Shown here in pieces: positions 20,584-32,683 of a stretch of DNA of 64,000 nucleotides. Source of the stretch: Platycnemis pennipes. Taxonomy: Eukaryota > Arthropoda > Insecta > Odonata > Platycnemididae. The DNA is taken from positions 27,861,859 to 27,925,858 of the forward strand of contig OW121858.1 in assembly GCA_933228895.1 (NCBI GenBank), read 5' to 3'. Numbering within the stretch: the first letter of the stretch is position 1; the number at the start of each line of letters is the position of its first letter. The notes under the pieces are model-generated. The model did no database searches. It was given only the letters and a program-made list of their open reading frames with translations, and was not told the DNA's origin. The translations under genes and the position numbers were made by a program.

Positions 20584-22315
20584 TTAAATCCCTCGACAAT
20601 TATGTCGGCTTCCATTTCCGTCGAGGACTTGTTCTAATTCTTGAAGCACATATGCTGTTTGGCCTGTGTTTTCATAGTTCTGCATTTCGCACATATACTG
20701 CAGTATTTGCAGCTAAATGGTGCATTATTTCCCAGAGCTAACAGAGAAGTGAAACGGTGTCTTATATCAAACATTTTTCTTCTAGAAGGCTCATAAGCTG
20801 TCTCCTTCCTTTGTCTCTTCAGTGGTATCACTTGAAGTCAAGCAGGAATTTACGTTTGTAAATTGGCCTTTCAAAAGTTATTGAACCGCAGTGCCCTATC
20901 GACATTTCAGAGGGATGAAATGTATCCGATATTTTTTTGAAATATACGAGAAAAACTAAACTGCAGTTCTACGAAAATGTTGATTATATTCGTAAGATTC
21001 GGATTTTTTTTCCAATTCGGACGTAAACGTAAAATACGCTTCCATTTAGCATTACTTACATAAACAAGATTGGTGCTTGAAGGAGTCAACCCCCTGTACT
21101 TTTATCCAGTATGTGTTGGAAGCAATTTTTTCCGATCCTAAATAGTACAATAGTTTGCACGAGTAATCCAGTTACTGTAGATCCATTCTATCCAGTTGTC
21201 TCTTTCGGGAGCCGCCGCGTGTGGAGCTTTGTCGTCCGAGCTTTCGCGTCCATTGCAGGCCGCATCATCAGGGTTAAAACCTAAACAGAAGTATCATCTC
21301 GGCTATTTATTGGGAGACATGCCCCCCCTCCCTTGGCCTTGTTTGGCATTGTTTCTCGCGTCCCCTCTTGCCCCGTTTACGTCATGAGGTGGTGACTCAT
21401 CCTGGACCCTCGGTGTTTTAGAGGACTCTCCCTCGGGTAGCGGACGGAGAATTCTCTTCCATGCGGCGCCGAGTTTAATGCCGTCGTCATGATTGAAATG
21501 ATCATGAATATATTAAAAATGTTCTGATTTTTTTGATATTCAACATTCGGTGGTTTGAACTGAGACAAAGACCCCTGACTTTTCACATGATTAGGTTCAG
21601 GTGCTATTCCTTTTCTGGATTATCCTTCACCTCTCCTACAAAGGCCTTCAACTTGATTTTTCCCTGAACACTTGCCAAGGAGGCTTCACCCATGTTTTTA
21701 TTCACAACATTGGAACACATTGCATTATTTGTCCAAGATGTGGTAAGTATGGAAAGATATTTTTTCCCAACTATGGCAGCCAAGTTCGCAGAATTTTGGC
21801 CTGACAACTCATATATAGTTATACATTCCATTCACAGAATAACAACTTGTAATCATCTAAGGATTAATATTTCTGGTTTGATGCTGCAATGAAACCTTAG
21901 CTAACTGGGAACTAAAACACCCTATTTAATCAGAACATATTATATTTTAACTTGTTGAAAAGAAGCAAGAGTCCATGCACTATATTCATAAGAAATCTCT
22001 CCGTAATCTACATATTCCTACAATAATTTACCATGTAATGTACAGAGTAAATTCATTACTGCACCTTAACCCTTGCATTTTAATTCTATCACTGCTTTAC
22101 AAAGCCAGTGAGAAGCTGAACATTCCATAAACTTACTTATGGAATCAAAATGTACAATTTAGTAATTTCAACTCTCAATTGCAAAATCTTACCCATTATG
22201 AAAGTGGTGAATACCACATTCTATTAATAAATCATTTCCAAAAACATAACAGTAAATAAGCAACTGATTACTAATACAAAAATTATGTGCATGATTCTTT
22301 TTCCAGTCTACTCAC

Positions 22316-22438
22316 ATCAAAATCACTACCATGGCCTGTTGCTGACTGTGACACTTCAAACGAATTGCAATCAGTGGGGTTAAGTGAGTCCAAGTCCATT
22401 GACTCCCAGGTAGAACCTTCTTCACACTTCACAGCAAC
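22316..22438 (-). CDS. 41-codon linker exon (type 1) of minus-strand ZAD-ZNF gene
   Basis: On the minus strand the acceptor is taccccacag and the donor GAT/gtgagt. It is 123 nt, phase 0 at both ends, and encodes VAVKCEEGSTWESMDLD and on to HGSDFD. VKCE matches the psi-K-x-E SUMO-acceptor consensus at the very start of the exon. The exon is acidic, with no predicted fold, and fits a flexible linker between ZAD and fingers. It is intact relative to the copies at 2881 and 37942. Confidence 0.8.
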
Positions 22439-23499
22439 CTGTGGGGTATATATATATATATCAATGACATACCCTGCAAGCCACCTCGAGGGTGTGTGGC
22501 AGGGGAAACACAGGGGAAGGATAGTTAACTAAACACAGAGCTGCATGTCATGCAATAGGTTAAGAGTGGGACAATAGGTTAAGAGTGAACATAAAGAGAT
22601 TCCTAGACAGCATGTAAATTTTTCTACCTAGGCATGAAGGGTGACGAACAATGTACAAGTAACACTACCTCAGGTATTTGTAAAAGTTTTACACATTATA
22701 AGTTACATAATTTAAAAAATGAAGAGCCTTTATTCCAAGGCAATGCTTGCCACTTGATCGATAATACAGGGGGAATTTAATCAATGTCCGTATTTTTTTA
22801 ATACGAACTAAATATTTGCAAGATATACGCTATATCTCCTTTGTCTTGGATGCGAGCATCCCACTTGCACAGACGTTGAGATCTATTTTTTGTCTACTGT
22901 GGAAGACTAACACATAGCAACAGCACATGGAACGTGAATGGCTGAACCAACATTTCCAGCAGAATGAAGAACCAGTCCTCTTTCGGAATTCCGCATGTCG
23001 CATCGCTCGAATTTTTCCAACGTGTTCGAAGAATGGATGTTCTGGAACAAGGTCATCCTTGACATTCCATTTGCATTTCACTTCTGCGCACATGTCGAGG
23101 ACACACCTGAGTTTGAAAATTGTCCAGATCATTTCTACATTATGTCCCACAGCTGCATTTGCATTCAACATTACGATGATGGATCGTTCCCAATACAATA
23201 TATCCCCCCTTCCTTTCCTTCCTGGCTTTCCAAGGACACCAGCAATTGGAAAATCTCCAGATTAATTCCACATTCCTTGCCACAGCTGCAATCGCATGCA
23301 ATATAAACCTCCCCCACTTAATCCATCTTATTGATGCTAAATCAAAGCCGCAGACCTCAGAATATACTCCAGAGCTACTGAACGGATACCACTATCATTG
23401 AATACTTCTAAAACCCTGATTGGCCCCCTTTTATCATTTAATCGATAAGTGGTGCTAAAGGTTATCAGTCGCTGACAAATATTAGGCACATGAGGATGT

Positions 23500-24118
23500 C
23501 TCCCTTGTCTCCATGAAAGATAAGCTTGGTGGGAAGTGTTTACTTGTTGTGATCAACTTCAAGGATAAAGTGAGCAACATATATGAAGTGCTCCTCACAT
23601 TACCGCTACTGGACAACTATAAATATAATGATCTTATACTCCATCTGGAGTTTTAGGAAAGATGCACTACGGTGTTCAAATACATAATCAAAACCATTGA
23701 TATCATGGGACAACATGTAGTATTCTCAGGGTTTGAAAATCCTGAAGCAGAGGAAGGAGCATGTCAACATGTCCTCGATCAAGCAGCTGAAACTCAAGTG
23801 GGATATGATAGAGAAGGCCGAGAGACATGACCTATCCATTAGGTGTCATGCCTACAATATAAAGAAAACATGACATATTGGAATCTAATCGCAAAGGGAG
23901 GAAATGAGTTTATTTCCAAAAGTGGGAGAGTGTCAACAGACAGTGACCAAACTGATTTTAGCCCACCTGTGACATTTTCTGAGGCCCACAGAATTATGAG
24001 AAATGCAATAAATGAAAAATTAGTGTACATAATTAATAGATCAATCCTTATTCTCAAAGTTTGCACAGAAAAAAATTGTTTAAGTAGCAAAGTTGTGTCT
24101 TCAAGTCATGAGGCATAG
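23500..24118 (+). other. Unrecognised decayed coding-like tract, also in copies A and B
   Basis: On the plus strand here (minus strand of A at about 1880-2165 and of B at about 36950-37220) one frame reads IMGQHVVFSGFENPEAEEG, then ACQHVLDQAAETQ. Another frame reads LQYKENMTYWNLIAKGG. Upstream pieces read LLVVINFKDKVSNIYEVL. Stops and frame changes separate them. I do not recognise the family. It lies antisense to the gene intron, and could be an old retroelement or a captured gene piece. Confidence 0.3.
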
Positions 24119-24194
24119 ACATCTTCGGAAGGGTTTTTGGCCAGGGTATCCGACAGCCTTAATGACTGTATGGAAAAAAGAACCTGTTCTAATT

Positions 24195-24252
24195 CAATTC
24201 AGACAAACATACAATTTCATTCAATTCAGACAAACATACAATTTCATTCAGT
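24195..24252. repeat. Two-copy tandem repeat of about 27 nt
   Basis: The unit attcagacaaacatacaatt plus tcattca occurs twice in direct succession. No function is evident. Confidence 0.7.
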
Positions 24253-24302
24253 TTATACAAGCATTCGTATGTACAAGAAATTTTACAAAAAACTGCATCA
24301 TG

Positions 24303-27300
24303 TAAAGCGGCCTTTACACAGAGAAGCAATCACCAAAAGGACAAGCAAAAAGCAAATGTCAACCACTACAGCTGCATAGGGAAAACGTAACGAGTGAAAT
24401 TTGACACAATCGACATTCCTCCCCTACTTATGTGGGCTTTGAAATACTGGAATTGGTAAAGCTTGCGCGACTCTTTTGACTCGAAGTAATTGGTACTGAT
24501 CTTAACACTGCTGTGTGAAAGGAATTATGTGAATTGCTCCTTGATGGCACAGATAAAGGTAAGTGGAATGGTGGCAAAGGCTGGTGTGTTTAGGGAATTC
24601 ACGCAATATACCACATGATTTTTTTTAGCCATTATAAAGGTAAATTTTCCACTGTAACATATAAAGTTGAATAATAAGATCCATGAGGAATCTACATTTG
24701 AAAGTGGCATATGAACCTAGGCAGCAGCCACCATATTGTTTTTATTGTGCATCATATATCCTCATCCATATTTCGTAGATGACATTACCATGGTCGATAT
24801 CATGTCCATTCACAGTCAGCCAATGGATGGTGCGCATTAATGAAATGACTCCAGGTATACATGAATCTTTTTTGTCAATGGATGCTACCCAAATGTGAAA
24901 AGGATATGATCACATCTGGGCTATCTGGGATATTATTGTTCACTTCATTAAAACTCTTATTTTATCTTTGCCTGAGAGAGCAATAAATGTTTGCTCCTTT
25001 ATTTTCCTCTAATCCTGTGATGGGCCCTTCACATCAAACACACTGGGTAATTGACAAACATCATCATTCCTATGCTACTGGCATCCAATGAATTCACAGC
25101 CAGTTCGGATTCTTTTTAATTTATTACTCAACTCAGATTTGGTGCCAGAGTGCATTGTATTGGTATGATTTCCTAAACTAACTGCTCCATAATTGAATGT
25201 ATCACATGTCACTCGGTGGAAAAGATACATCATCAATTAATGAACATAAATTTTTTCCATTTCGGAAAGGGTTTTGTTGACCTCTAAAGCTTCCGCTTAC
25301 AAGTGAAAGAGCATTGGCTTGAATACCAACTGAGGTAGCGTCTTTTCATAGTTACTCAGATCCACAGTTGGATGTTGGGTGGATTGCACTCAGAGTTAAG
25401 TTCTGGGATCTGTCACTCAGAGGGACATATATAACCATGCCTTTCATTAATGCCCTTGTTAAATGTCCCATCTGCTAATGTTAAATCATGTAATTTAATT
25501 GATCTCTTGGTCGCTTGCGATCGAGCTCTGGTTGTGGAAACCTCCCATAGAATGCAATAAAATTAGGCTTTGAAAGTGTGAGTTTAAACTAATCGGTATA
25601 AAATGAATAAGGGTTGCCATGCACTAGATGTGGGAACTTCCATTGATTCTGATGATTGGAGTCACGTGATTTGGTTGGCATCATAAGAGTGTCCATGGAA
25701 TAATAAATAATAAGGTCTCTTTCAAGAAATTACTATTTCTATTTTTTAAATGATATCTTTCATAAAATACCTTCAGACTCTAACACTTGATAAATTTCCC
25801 TAATCTTTTGCAAAACATAACTGCAGTTCACAAGTTTAGACCTAAAAGTAAATGTGCAATTTAAATCATTCATTTTATTCTTCATTTTGGAATTAGAGGG
25901 AAATTTTACTCCTGTGGTCGCATCCAATTTTACTTATACCATGTAAGTTTTAGAAGTCACAAACAAAACCATTGTACTTCCTTGTGGTAGCCATCCTCAT
26001 GAAAGCTCTCTGAATTTAAATTATATTTTCATATTTACCCATATTGTCACCGAATAGGTAGTGCCTGCAAAATCATATCCTTGTCATATTATATAGCTGC
26101 AGAAGAACACATAAAAGACATGTAAATGTATTCATTGGCCTGTGGTCATAACATCTTCCCGACAATCTAAAATATCATTAGCATACTCTCTTGCAGGTAA
26201 ATTCTGTAGCTCTATCTACAATGCATATAGACGAGCAGACTCAGGCTTTACTTAGCGAGGGAAGACAAATTACATTACCTACTATTTTGTAGTAACTGTG
26301 CCTGACACTTGAGCTAATAATTACTTCAATTATTACTCAATTTATTATGAGATAAACCTAATTTATGCTGTTTAACCATTATGCAAGTTCAGAAAAAAAT
26401 TCTCTTGAAGGTTATAGTATTCCCTTTTCAAGAAACAAAGTTATTCCTAAACAAACAGAATTACCAACCGATGTCCTCCAATGCCTAAGCTAATGGCTGA
26501 ATGGATTACATGTTATTTATGGAGAAGTACACAGCAATTAATTTACAGAAGAGATTCTGAATATAATACAAAATTGGAACTAGACAGTAAAATAGTGCAT
26601 TCAATTATTACAGTAGTGCAAGAAGAGAAGTGCAATTAAGAGGATGCTGTGAATATCTTATCCACTGTATGGACTTTACACTGGACCCAGTTTTCTGGCA
26701 TTATGCTCACATTGAACATAAAAATTCAAAATTCAGTAAAATAAGTAAAAGACCTGAAAAATGGGGCAAAGGATGTGAAGATTATTTCAAGAAAGGTATT
26801 GTGGCCTGTCAAGAACTTAAATCTTAGCATTCTCCCAAAGTCAATTCGTACATTTTAAAGCAGGATCTACAATTTACATGGAATTGTATTTATGTACATA
26901 ATTTTCCATTTAGTATTGAGAAATAAGGAACCAATCCCGTCAGCCCTTGCAAGGTTAAAAAATGAATGTACTTTGGGACAAACAGATATTTAAATAATTG
27001 AAAAACTGTGAAATTCCAATACTTTTCCAAGGGCTTACTTTAGAAATCAGCACAGAAAAGCAAGTGAAAGCATCTTAACTGATACCCCTCAGCCAGGGAA
27101 TACAAAACACCTACAATCACTGAGCTTTGATATACAAGAGGAAGTCCTTCAGGCCAGAATTTTCATTTTTCCAGGTTAAAATATGCGAGAGTCCAAACTG
27201 GCATTTTGAGCAAAGAGAACATGAACATAGAGAAAAATTGGAAGAATTACAGTTCTCTTAGAAGAAAATTGAGCTTATATTTATAAGCTAAGTTGATAAC

Positions 27301-27436
27301 TCATGTAGGTTATCAGGAATTCTAGTGAACATGAGGGAGCAAATATTGTGTGTAAATATTTTACAGAAGGAAAGGCTTTACAGAAAAAACTTGTAAAGTG
27401 TGAAATAAATAACGATTTTATAAATTCAGTATTAAC
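24303..27436 (-). other. Intron of minus-strand gene, no recognised content
   Basis: AT-rich sequence between the type-1 exon and the upstream type-2 linker exon. Minus-strand fragments near 24.8-25.6 kb are open for tens of codons but match no family I can name. No terminal repeats were identified. Confidence 0.35.
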
Positions 27437-27559
27437 CTTAGAATCAAGGCTGAGGTCCTCTGCAAAAGGCTGATTACTGTGGTCACTGTCAACATTCTTG
27501 AATGCATCAGGGTGTAGTGGATCCTCAACAGCATTACCTTCTTCTGACTTTACAGGAAT
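27437..27559 (-). CDS. 41-codon linker exon (type 2) of minus-strand ZAD-ZNF gene
   Basis: Minus-strand acceptor cccatgcag precedes ATTCCTGTAAAG. It encodes IPVKSEEGNAVEDPLHPDA and continues to LSLDSK, 123 nt, phase 0. VKSE is a psi-K-x-E motif. The donor is AAG/gttaat, weaker than the AAG/gtgagg of all paralogues, so skipping is possible. Skipping would keep the frame. In this gene the type-2 exon precedes the type-1 exon, the reverse of the plus gene. Confidence 0.78.
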
Positions 27560-30500
27560 CTGCATGGGAATTAAATCATCAAAATCCGTTTTAAAAACAT
27601 TTATTCAAATGTCATACAATTTTACAATATGAATTAAACAGTTGTGAACTTGTGTTGGAATTTTATGATATAGCACCACCTCTTCAGGTAATAGTGGATG
27701 CTATCCCAGTAGAAAATGGAACAACAATATTGCAATCCCAACAAAAGGGTCCTAGAGAGGTGAAGTATAATAGCAAGGTAATACAAATGGTTGAGAAAAG
27801 ATATTTTCAACTGGGAAAGAAGATCATGTGATTGTGTGGGGCTATCAAAATGTTTCACGTTTATCTTTAGTGAGGGAGATTCATTTAATCACTAAAGAAT
27901 TCGCACAGGTTTTGTGACTTTATCCAAAATGAATTTCATTAAATTAAGTAGTTGTTGATGAGAGTAATTACTATGAAACTTTCAAAGATGGCTTGTGAGC
28001 ATGCAATTTGGTCAGGTAGGTAAGGTCACATAGGGTAGTTATTATGAAACAAACTTTAAGAACTCCAGTTTACTTATAACACTGAACAAAAGATGTAAGG
28101 GATTAGTGCAGATATTGCAATGACTGTCACTCAATGGCCAACAATGATCAATCATGATGATGAATTATTCAAACAGGCAACCCCACAAAACAAGCCCTTT
28201 TACAAACACCGTGTAGGCTATAATCAATTAATACTAATAGCACATAAGTTTACAATAACAATACTGAAACAAAAGTATACATTTTGAAAAAAAATCTATT
28301 TCCCAGGTCATTATAGAGCAATAACGACATAACCAACCAAATAACTAAGTCAGACAAGGATGTGAACTACATTTTCCAAGGACATGGGAAACCTTAAACG
28401 ACAGGAGTGTGAACACATCGTCAAGGAGGTGAATCCTACCCTAAAAAAATGTTGTCTTGCAACGAGGTTCAGTTACAAAGAGTTTAGGAACATGATTAAT
28501 ATAATTTAAACGAGGATACTTAGGAAACTTTCTTTAACACAGTCCAGGTGAACTGTGGTTCGAACACACACCCCTAAGAGCTAAGGAAGTCACTCAGGTC
28601 ATCAGAATGTTATTAATAGTAACATTGTAGTAGTGTATTGCTCCCCAAATACAATTAAGTGCTGCACAAGAAAAACACCTGGATAATACAATTGGAGGAC
28701 GAAGGTAGAAAGCAGCAGACTTACACATTACGATGAGTGAAACAGGCAATACTTTTACAAACATGCGATGTACGTCAAAATGTTTCCTTGGCACTTACGA
28801 CCAGCAAGAAGACATCAGGGACAATCCTTTGCCTAGAAACTTGTGAGTGGCAAAGGAAAGCCAGCCTATGTATGTCCACAAACACTTTACACAGACCACC
28901 TCCACAAAGAAAACAAGATCATTGCTATAATGTTGTTGTTTATGTCACTCGCCTTATTAACGTTAACCTTTAGCTGGCAAGTATTTACAAGGTAATGAGG
29001 CAGTACCGAGAGACTTAGTCGAAAAAACTTCGTCAAAATGACAGTTATTTCAAAGTTAACATTAGCTTTTAGGCACATCAGCAATCGCTTCCACACTTTC
29101 ACTATGCCAAAAGGGGCATAAATCTTGCTAACTACGTTTATACAAACTGACCATAACAAGATATGAATTCAGAATTAACAAAGCACACATCGCATAAACA
29201 TTCTTGATACACTTTCTCCTACAGTAAACGACTAAAAACACAATCAGGAAATAAACACCACGAATAACACACAACCATCTCTCGTGGATCTGCGTGTTGA
29301 GTAATGCGTTGCTACAAATTTGAATACAAACGTTCGCTTCCCCGACCAATTGCAGACGAGCTACAAAAATATGTATAAAATAAAAACATAGTTCCGACTT
29401 CCGGTAGACAAAAAAAATATTTAAAAAATAAATAGTAGTTATAACTTCCAGTAGGCGCTCAGTAGATGGCTCACAACGCAGCAAATGGTTTGCCCGGGAA
29501 GATGAACGGGGGTGATTGTTCATCATGAATCCGCCAGCCTGGACCTACAGGTACCAAAGTTAGTAAGCTTTTAATCGTGTGCGTATATAAATCCTAAATG
29601 AGTTATAACGTTAGTGAGGAATGAGGGCAATGGTAAATGTTTCTGAAATATAATTGTTACGATTTAGATATGGGTAAGCCCCCCTGCGTGCATATTTTAA
29701 TTGCCCCCATTAGTGGAGCGTACTTAGCAACTAGTTCGGTTATGGTTTATAGGGGAGGATTATGAGCATAGGACATAATGTGAAATGCAAGTACAAAAAT
29801 ATAGGGAACTGTATGAGCTGGTATCGCAGATATAGGCCGTGAAGTAATACTTTAGACCCACCGCGTTTTTTGCGATTACGCAGTGGTTTCTACCTGTTTC
29901 GGAATAGTAAATGCGGCGAAACTAGCTAAAATGACTTCAGTTGGTGGTATGCGTTTGGTTAAGTGGGTAATTACCTAAGTAATATCAAAAACATGGAGAG
30001 ATGAATTTGCTGCTTACGGAGATATATGCACGGAAGTAAAATCTTACACTGTCCCATATGAGTGCAGGCTGATTGCAAAACCTGCAGGATTTCAGACCTT
30101 GGGAAAATGTTATGCTGGATTATGCTGTTGATGGCGTGGTGTTAATTTCAGCATAATAAATGCCCATAAATTGCCAATAATGCTTTGTTTTGCAACGCGT
30201 ATTTATCACCGTCTTAGGAAGGTAATTTCTTATATGTTTCTCCAAATATTTATCATGGAAAGCGTTATTTCGTATTATTGTTATAGTTGTGGGAAGATTT
30301 TTGCTTGAAGCGTTGTATTTGGGAATTGTTCATGCAGATGGACGATTTAGAAAGGTATTTCGAATGGTCGGTTTACAGAGGGACGCGGTATGGAAGTCCA
30401 TGGGCTAACTTCCGATAAGTACTCATGGTAGGTTATGAAATCATTTACATTCCAAGGAGGAACTTAAGTGAAACGTGTTTCCTGTGGATGTATGTGTAAA

Positions 30501-30845
30501 AACTACTGGGAATTATGTAAAATTCTTGTTTATTAAATCATTATTTCCTTTAACGTTGGTACTTAAAAATTACTGTCCATGAAGACAATTTTCACACCTA
30601 GCTATGAATGATATGTGGCTAACTTAGTAACCGGTAAGTACCATGAGTTTCTTATTTAAAATATATTTCTTCAGTTTTCCAAAAACCGCCTTGATTATCC
30701 TTTAAACCTATTGTTACACCTCTTAACAAATCTAGATGCTCCTTGCTGAATCCAACCCCATTACAGTATAGAAGCTAATTTATTAGCATACCACATAGGA
30801 ATGGTTCAAGATAAATAAATATACCATAGCGTGGTAAATACTTAC
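27560..30845 (-). other. Intron of minus-strand gene
   Basis: About 3.3 kb between ZAD exon 2 and the first linker exon. A 132-codon open frame on the minus strand (29128-29526) has Cys-poor hydrophobic stretches but no splice or homology support, so I do not call it a gene. The part next to ZAD exon 2 (about 30.7-30.84 kb) is the inverted match of 32.69-32.84 kb. Confidence 0.4.
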
Positions 30846-31016
30846 ATCATCACATTCTGTACTCCGAACTTGGTTTACCGGCCAGTTAATCCCTCTGATG
30901 CGACTGTCATAAACTTCCTGGTTCTCCACACAGCTTTGCTTGTAAAAGTGGAACTCTCTCAACTTTTCCAAGCAGATGGAACAAACCAGCCACGGATACA
31001 AAGCTTCCTTCAGAAC
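30846..31016 (-). CDS. ZAD exon 2 of minus-strand ZAD-ZNF gene
   Basis: 171 nt, phase 0. Minus-strand acceptor ttcttag precedes GTTCTGAAG and the donor is GAT/gtaagt. It encodes VLKEALYPWLVCSICLEKL, then REFHFYKQSC and on to STECDD. VCSIC is the second Cys pair of the ZAD (zinc-associated domain), followed by the usual L-x-x-F-x-x-F-x-x-x-C helix. ZADs mediate dimerisation of insect C2H2 factors. Confidence 0.92.
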
Positions 31017-31171
31017 CTAAGAAAACGAATGAAGTCAGCAACAGTTTATTGAATGACAAAATAGATTCCCACGTCAACCACTCAAACAATAATACCAGTG
31101 CGGAAGTGGAGATTACAATTGATAAAAACACAAGTGGAGAGCTGGTATAGAATTAAATGTTGTACACTCAC

Positions 31172-31306
31172 CACCAACTGCAGCAGATCTTCTACTGCTT
31201 GTTTCACCACGAATTCGTCGTTCCTACTGTCTTGTAGTATGTCAATTAAACGACAACCGGTACTAAGGCACAGCCTACATATAACATGCTCGCGTAATCC
31301 ACGCAT
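31172..31306 (-). CDS. First coding exon (ZAD part 1) of minus-strand ZAD-ZNF gene
   Basis: The ATG at 31306-31304 has A at -3. The exon encodes 45 codons, MRGLREHVICRLCLSTG through LLQLV, and ends at donor GTG/gtgagt. ICRLC is the first Cys pair of the ZAD, which is completed in the next exon after a 155-nt intron. The frame is open upstream to another ATG at 31372, but the plus-strand twin has no such ATG, so the conserved Met is preferred. Start of a predicted 831-residue protein. Confidence 0.92.
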
Positions 31307-32222
31307 AGTTACACTTTCCAATAGCTCACGATGAATACTATAGTTACGCCAGTTAAAACAACAAACTAACATACGACAAAATTACCAAGTATTTTCCTCC
31401 TAATGAATAGATGACAAAAATTAACCTTCGTGAAATAAAATTCTTTCGTAACATTGAAAACTGGAAGAGAAATTAGGAAATACAGCTTAAATTGTTGGGA
31501 GGGCAGGATTTTGACGACACGAAACACACAACTGGTTGCAGAACATACGTCAACTTAACCCAAATGAAGAAAATGACGATCGTTCGGCGATGATACATTT
31601 TTCTATATATTTTTTCACATCACAACATTAAATCAAAATTATTTTGTATGGAATTTCCAGCCGGGGGTAAAAGAAATAATGCTGAAATCTCTTCCGGCTT
31701 CGTTTTGTCACTGGGATTAAGTTTACGAAAATATTTACGGATCGATTGCCAGGCCAGGCCAAATATTGATATGGCCTGGCATGAGAGGTCAGCAATTTCA
31801 TTGGCTAAGCGACACCATTCCATGTATAATGTTCATACCTTAAGTTTTAGAACTCTACCAACCGCGATACTTTTCAGAATATTTAATCCGTATCATTTAT
31901 GTGTATTTGTTCCGCAGATGATAAATACGATAAATAATTAAGATAGATACAGTCGCCTAACGACCGTCTTTTTTCTTATTTGGGTTAGGTTGACGTTTGT
32001 TTATCTCTAAGGAGTGTTTATTACGGTCATTCCTTTCGGGCATTTTAACGTTGCATTTCCTAATTTATTGTTCAGGTTTCAAATATATGAACTAATGTTG
32101 TTTCACGAATGCTAATTTCGCTCATCATACTCATTAGGAGGATAATATATTGTATTGTTGTCGTTTGCTGATCTAACTAGCGTTACTATAGTACTCATCG
32201 TGAGCTATTGGACAGTGTCACT
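31307..32222. promoter_or_regulatory. Shared intergenic region of two head-to-head ZAD-ZNF genes
   Basis: These 916 bp separate the two ATGs. The outer parts are inverted copies: the tracts upstream of each ATG share ctatagta.tcatcgtgagc, cattaggagga, and gggtta.gttgacgt, at corresponding distances out to about 31.60 and 31.95 kb. About 330 bp in the middle are unique. No TATA box is obvious at a fixed distance from either start. A bidirectional promoter is the natural reading. Each half may instead carry its own duplicated promoter. Confidence 0.65.
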
Positions 32223-32357
32223 ATGCGTGGATTACGCGAGCATATTATATGTAGGCTGTGCCTTAGTACCGGTTGTCGTTTAATTGACATACTACAAGAC
32301 AGTAGGAACGACGAATTCGTTGTGAAACAAGCAGTAGAAGATCTTCTACAGTTAGTG
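32223..32357 (+). CDS. First coding exon (ZAD part 1) of plus-strand ZAD-ZNF gene
   Basis: ATG at 32223 follows gtgtcact. 45 codons, MRGLREHIICRLCLSTG through LLQLV, differ from the minus twin by a single residue (I for V). The donor is GTG/gtgagt and the following intron is 155 nt, the same length as in the twin. The first ZAD Cys pair is ICRLC. The gene runs right, past the window edge. Predicted role: nuclear DNA-binding factor dimerising through the ZAD. Confidence 0.92.
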
Positions 32358-32512
32358 GTGAGTGTACAACATTTAATTCTATACCAGTTCTCCACTTGTG
32401 TTTTTATCAATTGTAATCTCCACTGCCGCACTGGTATTATTGTTTGGGTGGTTGACGTGGGAATCTATTTTGTCATTCAATAAACTGTTGCTGACTTCAT
32501 TCGTTTTCTTAG

Positions 32513-32683
32513 GTTCTGAAGGAAGCTTTGTATTCGTGGCTGGTTTGTTCCATCTGCTTGGAAAAGTTGAGAGAGTTCCACTTTTTCAAGCAAAGCTGCG
32601 TGGAGAACCAGGAAGTTTATGACAGTCGCATCAGAGGGATTAACTGGCCGGTAAACCAAGTTCGGAGTACAGGATGTGATGAT
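32513..32683 (+). CDS. ZAD exon 2 of plus-strand ZAD-ZNF gene
   Basis: Acceptor gttttcttag precedes GTTCTGAAGG; donor GAT/gtaagt. 57 codons, phase 0, encode VLKEALYSWLVCSICLEKL and end STGCDD. It differs from the minus twin at only three positions by eye (S/P, F/Y, G/E). It carries the second ZAD Cys pair VCSIC. Confidence 0.92.

Larger units (their letters stand above)
16431..22315 (-). other. Large intron of minus-strand ZAD-ZNF gene
   Basis: This stretch of about 5.9 kb between linker exon 4 and the 85-nt exon contains at least two TTAA-flanked elements (17280-17568 and 19360-20583) and the left part of the inverted paralogous block C. Further small exons cannot be excluded. No convincing ORF with domain similarity was seen. 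Confidence 0.45.
21893..24118 (-). repeat. Paralogous block C (inverted copy of part of blocks A and B)
   Basis: Read on the minus strand, this region aligns with about 36035-38510 in copy B, except that the 818-bp MITE at 36114-36931 is absent. It covers the type-1 linker exon and the flanking intron sequence. Divergence is clearly greater than between A and B. It therefore marks the older duplication that produced the two head-to-head genes. Confidence 0.85.

Noticed and set aside
29128..29526. 132-codon minus-strand ORF
   Set aside because: Low-complexity hydrophobic composition, no family resemblance, and no start or splice context distinguishing it from chance.
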